From Thalassococcus sp. S3 (GTDB lineage Bacteria > Pseudomonadota > Alphaproteobacteria > Rhodobacterales > Rhodobacteraceae): DNA of 64,000 nt. The stretch is taken from contig NZ_CP022303.1 in the NCBI RefSeq assembly GCF_004216475.1, positions 1,178,001 through 1,242,000 on the forward strand. Reading direction: 5' to 3'. The position numbers were made by a program, and so were the translations under genes. Below the pieces are notes generated by a model. The model was given only the letters and a program-made list of their open reading frames with translations. It had not been told where the DNA came from and ran no database searches. Below are positions 58,299 through 64,000 of this stretch, piece by piece (positions within the stretch are counted from its first letter, which is position 1; each line of letters opens with the position of its first letter).

Positions 58299-59723
58299 AT
58301 GCAGATACGTCATCAATCTCCGAATCCGGATACCGAACAGAAGGTAAGTGCCATTTTGCGGCTGGAGACCCCGCATGGGGAAAACGTCGCAATCGAAAGC
58401 TGGTCGCTGTCGGCCATGACATGGCCGCACGATGGGCCTGAGCGCCCCAAGACAGGCACTCTTACAGTTCCATTTCAGGGCGTTGATATCCGTTTTCCTG
58501 TCAGGCTGGAGCCCTGCCCGCATTCGCCGGATCTCCTTTTCAAAGGGTTGAGCGGGCGGCAAAGAGAGACCCTTTCGCTTTTCTACAGATCGCTCTTGTC
58601 CGGTCGGATGGCCAGCAGCGAAGAGGTGATCACAAGTCTCGATACACCTTTGGACCTGGTGCCCATGGAACAGACGGAGGGAGAGAGCGCGGGTGCTGTT
58701 TCGTCAATAGGGGTACGCATTCTGCGCACCGTTATTCACGTGGCGACGTATGTTGTCATTGCTGCCTTTGTGGTTGGAGTGATTGGCAACAACATCCTGA
58801 CCAATCTCGACCGTATAGATATTCAGCACGGGCGCGTATCGGCGCCCATCGCCGATCTGACGGCCGCGCGAGGCGGCTATGTCGCCGGCCTGTCCGTCGT
58901 GCCGGGCATGCGGGTAACCGCGGGGCAGGTCCTCTTGAATGTGCAGGACCCGGAATACGTGGCAGAGCAGGCCAAGGCCGAACTCGACTTTGCTGCGGCA
59001 CAAGCCGAGGTAGCGGATTTGGAAGCGGCATTAGGCGCCCTGGAGCAGCTGGCAACAGAGCCGGATGTGGGGGTTCGGCTGGCAGGCGCCTCCCGGATGT
59101 TCGAAGAGTACGCCGACACCGGGCGGTTCGAGGATATGCGGCGTCGTTGGATCAACCTGCGGGATCGTGATCCTGCCGCGGCGGCATCATTCGACCCGCT
59201 CTTGATCACGCGCCGTCTTCTGAGCAGTCAACTGGATCTGCATCGCCGCGACGTTGAGAAGCGGCAGGCAGATCTTGAGGCGCGTCGCCGCTTTGCGGCG
59301 TCCACGCAGATCGTGGCGCAAGAAGACGGCGTCGTGACCGAGGTTTTCGCACGCGAAGGTCAGTTCCTGACCCTCGGTGAACCAGCCCTTTCCCTGGAAA
59401 CGGCGGATCAAAGACAGACAGTGGGCTGGGTGTCGGAGCGGTTTGCCGAAACGATCTATATCGGAATGCCCGCGATGATCGGCTTCAATGAAGGGGGGCG
59501 CCGCGAGCGGATCGGCGGCACCATCGTCGATGTTCAGGCCGGTGACCATCCGGAGCGTCCTGGAGAGTTCGGGATCATCGTGACGGTTTCGCCTGATGGG
59601 CTTGGTCCCTCGGAAACGCGTAAACGGCTTCGTGTCGGAGCTCCGGTTAACCTGGAAGCCGAGCGTCAGATCTATGCCCGCTTGAAGGCGTGGCTGATAT
59701 CGTGGGTGCCCGATCATGCATGA
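58299..59723 (+). CDS. alg44: Alg44-like PilZ-type/HlyD-like exopolysaccharide protein
   Basis: 474 residues. The N-terminal 130 residues resemble the Alg44 PilZ-type cytoplasmic region in layout, but the c-di-GMP motifs RxxxR and (D/N)xSxxG are not visible; SWSLSA is the nearest. One membrane segment lies at about 145-165 (VIHVATYVVIAAFVVGVIGN). The periplasmic part is an HlyD/biotinyl-lipoyl-like adaptor (GYVAGLSVVPGMRVTAGQVL, then a coiled coil, then VVTEVFAREGQFLTLGEPAL). This is the architecture of Alg44, which supports polymerisation and export of alginate. It overlaps the glycosyltransferase gene by 8 nt. Allosteric control by c-di-GMP may therefore be lost or different here. Confidence 0.8.
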   Translation: MQIRHQSPNPDTEQKVSAILRLETPHGENVAIESWSLSAMTWPHDGPERPKTGTLTVPFQGVDIRFPVRLEPCPHSPDLLFKGLSGRQRETLSLFYRSLLSGRMASSEEVITSLDTPLDLVPMEQTEGESAGAVSSIGVRILRTVIHVATYVVIAAFVVGVIGNNILTNLDRIDIQHGRVSAPIADLTAARGGYVAGLSVVPGMRVTAGQVLLNVQDPEYVAEQAKAELDFAAAQAEVADLEAALGALEQLATEPDVGVRLAGASRMFEEYADTGRFEDMRRRWINLRDRDPAAAASFDPLLITRRLLSSQLDLHRRDVEKRQADLEARRRFAASTQIVAQEDGVVTEVFAREGQFLTLGEPALSLETADQRQTVGWVSERFAETIYIGMPAMIGFNEGGRRERIGGTIVDVQAGDHPERPGEFGIIVTVSPDGLGPSETRKRLRVGAPVNLEAERQIYARLKAWLISWVPDHA

Positions 59724-61305
59724 GCCTCTCAGCGAATATGCCTTCGACAAGGATCTGAGCCAGCGGCTGAAGGCCTTCAGCGGGCCGCCGCCTTCCTTCT
59801 TTCAGAAATGGTCCCTCCCGCATTTCACGGTCTTTCTTCTGATTTTCATGGGCTTGCTCTGGCTGCTTGCAAACGTTCCCAATCGGTTTTTCAATCCGTC
59901 GGTCTTGCACGTGACCATGGTGCTCGGAACGCTTGGGATCTGGCGGTTCGGCTGGTGGTTCACCCATGCGGTGCGGGCGCAGATCTATGCGCGACTGGTC
60001 TGGCCGGGCATGCGTCGGCGTGCGGATGCGATGTGGCAGTCGGGCTGGCGTCCACGTCATCTGCATATCCAGATGACCACCTATCATGAGGAGCCGTCCA
60101 TCACCAAACGCGTGATCGGGTCGATCCTCGGTCAAATCCGTCGGGAGGGCATTCCGACAACGCTTTATATCGGCACGGGGAGCGCTTTTGACGAGCAGAT
60201 CATTCGTCAGTTTGTCGAAACCTATGCCCAGGATATTCCCGACGATCTGGCCAGCCTGGTATTCGTGCGCCAGAACCAGCCCGGCAAACGGATGGCCATC
60301 GGTCTGATCCTGCGCTCGATCTGCCGGACCAATCCGGGCCCCGATGATCTGGTGATCTTCATGGACGGCGATGCGCTCTTCGGTGACGATGTCCTGCGCA
60401 AGACCCTGCCGCTTTTTGGAAGCGACCCCGAACTGCAGGCCTTGACCACTGATGAAGAGGTCATCTGCTACGGCCCCAAATGGATCGCGAATTGGCTGGA
60501 CATGCGGTTTGCTCAGCGGCGGCTGGCGATGCAAAGCCACGCTTTGTCAGGCCGCGTGCTCACACTGACCGGTCGGATGAGCGTCTTTCGCGCGCGTCAT
60601 GTGCTGGATCTGGAGTTTATCCGCACGATCGAGGCGGACCATCTGAATCACTGGCTTTGGGGTCGCTTTCGGTTCCTGTCGGGCGATGACAAATCAAGCT
60701 GGTATCATCTTCTCAGCCGGGGCGCGCGCATGACCTATGTGCCGGATGCGACGGTCTACACGATTGAGGTGATCAAGGAGAACGGGCTGGGCCGCATGGT
60801 TCAGAACTTCCGCCGCTGGTCAGGCAACATGCTCCGCAACGGCGCACGCGCCATTGCGCTTGGCCCGACGGCGATGCCGTTCTTCATCTGGTGGTGCATT
60901 GTGGATCAGCGCTTGGCGATGTGGACCATGATGGTCAGCCCCGTGATGGCGGTGCTTGGGTCGATGATTGCGCCGGGTTATTTCTGGAACTGTATTATCT
61001 GGGTGCTGTTTTCGCGCGTTGTGCTGAGCCTCTTTCTGTTCGGCTATAGCCGGAAGGCAGATATGACGTGGCCGTTCATTCTCTATCTGAACCAGGTGAT
61101 CAACGCGACTGTGAAGATCTTTCTGATCTTCCACCTGTCCAAACAGAAATGGTCAAACCGGGGCAACCAGTCGGCGGATGCCGGATCGGGGGCGCTGAAT
61201 ATGCTCAAGGGTGTTTTTGCCAAGTTTCAGCTTATGACCGCTCTTGGCACGTTCATGATGTTGCTCATGGCCTATGTCGGGTTGATCGAACTTCCCTTCG
61301 TCTAA
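59716..61305 (+). CDS. alg8: Alg8-like alginate-type polymer glycosyltransferase (GT2)
   Basis: 529 residues with two N-terminal membrane helices (about 33-75) and four or five at the C-terminus (about 390-525). The catalytic domain has VIFMDGDALFGDDVL (metal DxD), LTLTGRMSVFRARHV, FLSGDDKSSWYHLL (acceptor/general-base region) and MVQNFRRWSGNMLRN (QxxRW-type motif). These agree closely in order and wording with Alg8 mannuronan polymerases. It would polymerise GDP-mannuronate at the inner membrane. With an Alg44-like protein upstream and an AlgD-like enzyme downstream it forms a minimal alginate-type module. Confidence 0.9.
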   Translation: MHEPLSEYAFDKDLSQRLKAFSGPPPSFFQKWSLPHFTVFLLIFMGLLWLLANVPNRFFNPSVLHVTMVLGTLGIWRFGWWFTHAVRAQIYARLVWPGMRRRADAMWQSGWRPRHLHIQMTTYHEEPSITKRVIGSILGQIRREGIPTTLYIGTGSAFDEQIIRQFVETYAQDIPDDLASLVFVRQNQPGKRMAIGLILRSICRTNPGPDDLVIFMDGDALFGDDVLRKTLPLFGSDPELQALTTDEEVICYGPKWIANWLDMRFAQRRLAMQSHALSGRVLTLTGRMSVFRARHVLDLEFIRTIEADHLNHWLWGRFRFLSGDDKSSWYHLLSRGARMTYVPDATVYTIEVIKENGLGRMVQNFRRWSGNMLRNGARAIALGPTAMPFFIWWCIVDQRLAMWTMMVSPVMAVLGSMIAPGYFWNCIIWVLFSRVVLSLFLFGYSRKADMTWPFILYLNQVINATVKIFLIFHLSKQKWSNRGNQSADAGSGALNMLKGVFAKFQLMTALGTFMMLLMAYVGLIELPFV

Positions 61306-61374
61306 GCCAGATCGGCGAACCTGGTTCTACTTCGGGTGTAGAGCCGCCAATAATCTCGTTACATTCTGATCTTC

Positions 61375-61405
61375 AACGGCGCGCCTCGGCGCGCCGTTCT
61401 ATTTC
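61375..61405 (+). terminator. intrinsic terminator after alg8
   Basis: AACGGCGCGCC at 61375-61385 and GGCGCGCCGTT at 61388-61398 form a perfect 11-bp stem around TC, followed by CTATTT. It lies 70 bp after the alg8 stop and before the algD gene, so the latter probably has its own promoter or depends on read-through. Confidence 0.75.
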
Positions 61406-61554
61406 CCCCCTCACGCCCGGTCACGCAAAAAGATGGGTCGATAACCTTTGGTATAGTCCACGCGATCTTCTGGACTCGGAAACTATCCAGAGGGTCGATA
61501 TATTTATGTTTTTCAGTGATTTAAAAGGTTCCATGTCAATCGAGAGGATATGGT

Positions 61555-62946
61555 ATGGAACTGCAAAGACTGGATACGCGTAACGCAGAATACGTCCCCG
61601 CGCCTGCGCTTGAGAAGGCCCGGATCAGTGTTGTGGGATTGGGATATGTCGGTGCTGTCTCGACCGCCTGCCTGTCCCGACTTGGGCATGAGGTCATTGG
61701 CGTTGATGTCGATCGGGAGAAGGTCGATCAGGTGGGGCGCGGTGTCAGCCCGATCCATGAAAAGGACCTGTCTGACTACCTGTCTTCAGGCGTGGCACAA
61801 GGCCGGATCACAACCACGGATGATCTCGCGGCAGCGGTCAGGGAAACCGATGTCACTTTCATCTCCGTCGGAACGCCCACGGCTGCCGATGGCGGGTGCG
61901 ATTTCAAATACATCGAACAGGCGGCGCGCAGCATGGCCGTGGGTCTGCGCCAGAAAAGCGGCTTTCATGTCTTTGCGATGCGCTGCTCGATCCCTCCGGG
62001 AACCACGCTTGATGTCATGGCCCCGATCCTGGAGCGGATGTCGGGACGTGAGGCAGGCCGGGATTTCGGCATCTGCTTCAACCCTGAGTTCCTGCGCGAA
62101 GGCGTGGCCATCGAGGATTTTCACTGCCCGCCGAAAACGGTGATCGGCACAACCGATCTTCGGACCGCGGAGATCATGAAGCGGATTTATGCGCCGGTCG
62201 ATCAGGCCCCGATCATCACCACCGTCGAAGCGGCGGAGATGGTGAAATATGTCGACAATGTCTGGCACGCGACCAAGGTCTGTTTTGCCAACGAGATCGG
62301 TCGTCTCTGCAAACCCATGGGCATCGACAGTCATGCGGTGATGGATATCTTCACCAAGGACACCAAGCTGAACCTTTCGCCCTATTACCTCAAGCCCGGC
62401 TTTGCCTATGGCGGATCCTGTCTGCCGAAAGAAGTGCGTGCCGTCACTCACATGGCAGAGCAGGCCGGGATCAATTTGCCGATGATCGGCAATCTGGATC
62501 GCTCCAACAAAGAGCATATCGAAGAAGCTGTAAGGATGGTGCGGGCGACAGGCGCAAAACGCGTTGGGGTGCTGGGCGTCGCGTTCAAGCCCGGAACGGA
62601 CGACCTGCGGGAAAGTCCTGTGCTTGAGGTAATGGCACAACTGCAAGCTGACGGCGTAACCCTTCTGGGCCATGATTGCGCGATCACTCAACACACGGCG
62701 ATCCATGCCCAGCTTGCCTATGTGCAACACGGCAATCCCGGTCTGACGGCCTTGGCTGCGGATCTTCCAGGCATCCTGTCGGACGATCTCGATGCAGTGA
62801 TCGAGGGATCGGATGTCGTCATCGTCTGCCATGCCAACGATCGCTATCGCGCGGCTTTGCAGAAGGCGGGAAAGCAGGTGATCGACCTGGTCCGCCTCTA
62901 CAGTGACCTGCCTCGGGACGGGCGGGTCAACGGGATCGGCTGGTAA
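61555..62946 (+). CDS. algD: GDP-mannose/UDP-sugar 6-dehydrogenase (AlgD-like)
   Basis: 463 residues, with GAGAGGATATGGT before the ATG. ARISVVGLGYVGAVSTACLS is the NAD-binding turn, SVGTPTAADGG and FNPEFLREGVAIEDFHCPPK are conserved in nucleotide-sugar dehydrogenases, and LKPGFAYGGSCLPKEVRAV holds the catalytic Cys. The segment NLSPYYLKPGFAYGGSCLPK is more like GDP-mannose than UDP-glucose dehydrogenases, in line with an Alg8 partner. A 15-residue N-terminal extension precedes the fold. It makes the activated uronic acid for the polymerase by two NAD-dependent oxidations. Confidence 0.9.
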   Translation: MELQRLDTRNAEYVPAPALEKARISVVGLGYVGAVSTACLSRLGHEVIGVDVDREKVDQVGRGVSPIHEKDLSDYLSSGVAQGRITTTDDLAAAVRETDVTFISVGTPTAADGGCDFKYIEQAARSMAVGLRQKSGFHVFAMRCSIPPGTTLDVMAPILERMSGREAGRDFGICFNPEFLREGVAIEDFHCPPKTVIGTTDLRTAEIMKRIYAPVDQAPIITTVEAAEMVKYVDNVWHATKVCFANEIGRLCKPMGIDSHAVMDIFTKDTKLNLSPYYLKPGFAYGGSCLPKEVRAVTHMAEQAGINLPMIGNLDRSNKEHIEEAVRMVRATGAKRVGVLGVAFKPGTDDLRESPVLEVMAQLQADGVTLLGHDCAITQHTAIHAQLAYVQHGNPGLTALAADLPGILSDDLDAVIEGSDVVIVCHANDRYRAALQKAGKQVIDLVRLYSDLPRDGRVNGIGW

Positions 62947-62990
62947 CACCAGCCGCCCTTTCCCTTACCCAAATCGCAAGGAGACAGAAG

Positions 62991-64000
62991 ATGCCTGTAT
63001 ATCAGGATATAACTCAGCGCGGCTCAAGCCTATCGGATGAGCTGACCGGCACCACCGGAGATGACATCATCACCGGCGGCGCTGGCGACGATACAATCAC
63101 CGGCGGATCAGGGGACGATCAGCTTTACGGCGATTACCTGTCCGAGAACCTGCTCGACACAGAGGATGGCAGCCAATCCTTCGCGGATTACGCCAACAGC
63201 GCGGCCTGGACGGTCATCCAGCTGGAAGGCGGCCATCAGCAGATGACGCAAAGTATCCAGACGGAGGTTGGCGGGATCTATGAGATCAGCCTTGGCCTCG
63301 CAGCGAACTTCGCGGCCGGGGTCACGAATGCGGGCATCGAAGTTCTGGTGGATGGCGTTGTCGTGGCCACGCTGACCTCCAACAGCGGGGCGTTCGACAC
63401 GCACGCGCTGTCTTTCAGGGCGGATGACACGATGACGAACCTGTCCATCCGGTCGGTTGAATACATCGACCCCGATGCCCCGGTCGTCGATACGAGCGGT
63501 CCGATCTATCACTACGACCAAGATGTCGAGATCGGGGGACAAACGATCACGGTCTCGGCCTTTGCCGAAGGTCAGCCGAACCTTTACCAGGTGCTCAACG
63601 GAACCCTGCATGTCTTTGAGACCGACACGCAAAGCTATCAGCGTGCAGGCGCTGCGGGAACGGTCAACGTCAACTCGCTGGGCTTCAATCAAGAAGATAA
63701 CCTGCTTTATGCCATTGCCGTAGGCGACGGTGTTGACGCGCTGGGGAATGCGGTGTCCCGCAGTGACCTGGTGATGATCGACGCCGAGGGGTTATCTTAC
63801 CGGATCGGCAGCACGCCTTACCGGTCCTGGACCGGTGATTTCGATGACAAGGGCAATCTTTGGTCCTTTGATTCCAGCATGGATCGGATCACGGTCATTG
63901 ATGTCGATGCCAGGGATGCGGATGGCAATCCGGTCTCTACCGTTCACAAGCTGCCGCGCGAATTGGTGGATCTGCGGATCTACGACGTGGCCTTCGACGC
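62991..64000 (+). CDS. RTX-repeat protein, C-terminus beyond window
   Basis: 336 codons are visible from the ATG at 62991 (GGAGACAGA before it) to the window edge. Residues 18-50 contain calcium-binding nonapeptides GTTGDDIITGGAGDDTITGG then SGDDQLYGD. A beta-rich domain follows (VIQLEGGHQQMTQSIQTEVG), then from about 220 NQEDNLLYAIAVGDGVDALG, a DUF6923-like propeller start. RTX proteins are exported by type I secretion. In this position, 45 bp after algD, an extracellular alginate-modifying enzyme (epimerase or lyase) or matrix protein is likely, but no catalytic domain is within view. Confidence 0.8.
   Translation, partial: MPVYQDITQRGSSLSDELTGTTGDDIITGGAGDDTITGGSGDDQLYGDYLSENLLDTEDGSQSFADYANSAAWTVIQLEGGHQQMTQSIQTEVGGIYEISLGLAANFAAGVTNAGIEVLVDGVVVATLTSNSGAFDTHALSFRADDTMTNLSIRSVEYIDPDAPVVDTSGPIYHYDQDVEIGGQTITVSAFAEGQPNLYQVLNGTLHVFETDTQSYQRAGAAGTVNVNSLGFNQEDNLLYAIAVGDGVDALGNAVSRSDLVMIDAEGLSYRIGSTPYRSWTGDFDDKGNLWSFDSSMDRITVIDVDARDADGNPVSTVHKLPRELVDLRIYDVAFD

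Noticed and set aside
61786..62949. 387-codon reverse-strand open frame over algD
   Set aside because: Antisense shadow of a well-conserved dehydrogenase; His/Arg-rich composition typical of such shadows.

Overview
The window is most likely chromosomal or large-plasmid DNA of an alphaproteobacterium of the Rhodobacterales (Roseobacter/Paracoccus-like). This rests on the N,N-dimethylformamidase locus with its LuxR regulator, the CoxG/molybdenum-hydroxylase cluster, the style of the DUF6538-type integrase, and GC-rich codon use in the metabolic operons. No rRNA, tRNA or CRISPR was seen. It is accessory-rich: catabolic cassettes are separated by integrases, IS debris, transposon ends and decayed genes.

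Layout. 1-2.4 kb: a truncated AAA ATPase and a divergent membrane/pentapeptide-repeat protein, both AT-richer than the rest. 2.7-11.3 kb: small detoxification and redox genes (three GST-like proteins, VOC, SnoaL-like, SDRs, SRPBCC, RidA) with MarR and LysR regulators, a frameshifted DUF899 gene and an IS3-type fragment. 11.7-24.9 kb: an integrative element with a DUF6538-type integrase, a second tyrosine recombinase paired with an MgsA/RarA C-terminus-like protein, a frameshifted type IIG restriction-modification gene, an AlbA/Schlafen-type protein and a PUA-like/GIY-YIG-like fusion, bounded by att-like repeats. Next to it lie a twice-frameshifted DUF2971 gene and a recombinase scar.

25.3-37.5 kb: a catabolic gene set. 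It holds an SDR and an enolase-superfamily dehydratase, divergent from an SMP-30 lactonase, a three-subunit molybdenum hydroxylase, TetR, a 3-hydroxyacyl-CoA-dehydrogenase-like enzyme, a fused E1 alpha-beta 2-oxoacid dehydrogenase, an unknown protein, CoxG and a small protein. A shared TTATACGTAYGWCT motif lies upstream of both main transcription units. The enzymes resemble an oxidative sugar-acid or lactone pathway, but the substrate is not known. 37.8-41.7 kb: LysR divergent from a DUF1330 / CmcJ-like / LLM oxidoreductase / SDR operon. 41.9-49.2 kb: decayed IS110, a recombinase fragment, three related transposon ends with repeated binding-site-like motifs, an amidase and a copper amine oxidase.

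49.3-57.7 kb: the most striking locus, a complete amide uptake and hydrolysis operon (binding protein, two ABC ATPases, two permeases, N,N-dimethylformamidase large subunit, LuxR regulator). There is no separate gene for the formamidase small subunit. It is fused in frame to the C-terminus of the second permease, with a good internal ribosome-binding site and ATG at the junction. This suggests an enzyme tethered to its own importer. 58.3-64 kb: an alginate-type exopolysaccharide operon (Alg44-like, Alg8-like, AlgD-like) followed by a truncated RTX-repeat protein.

Several genes (DUF899, type IIG, DUF2971 twice, IS110) carry one- or two-base disruptions, which may be real decay or base-calling errors.
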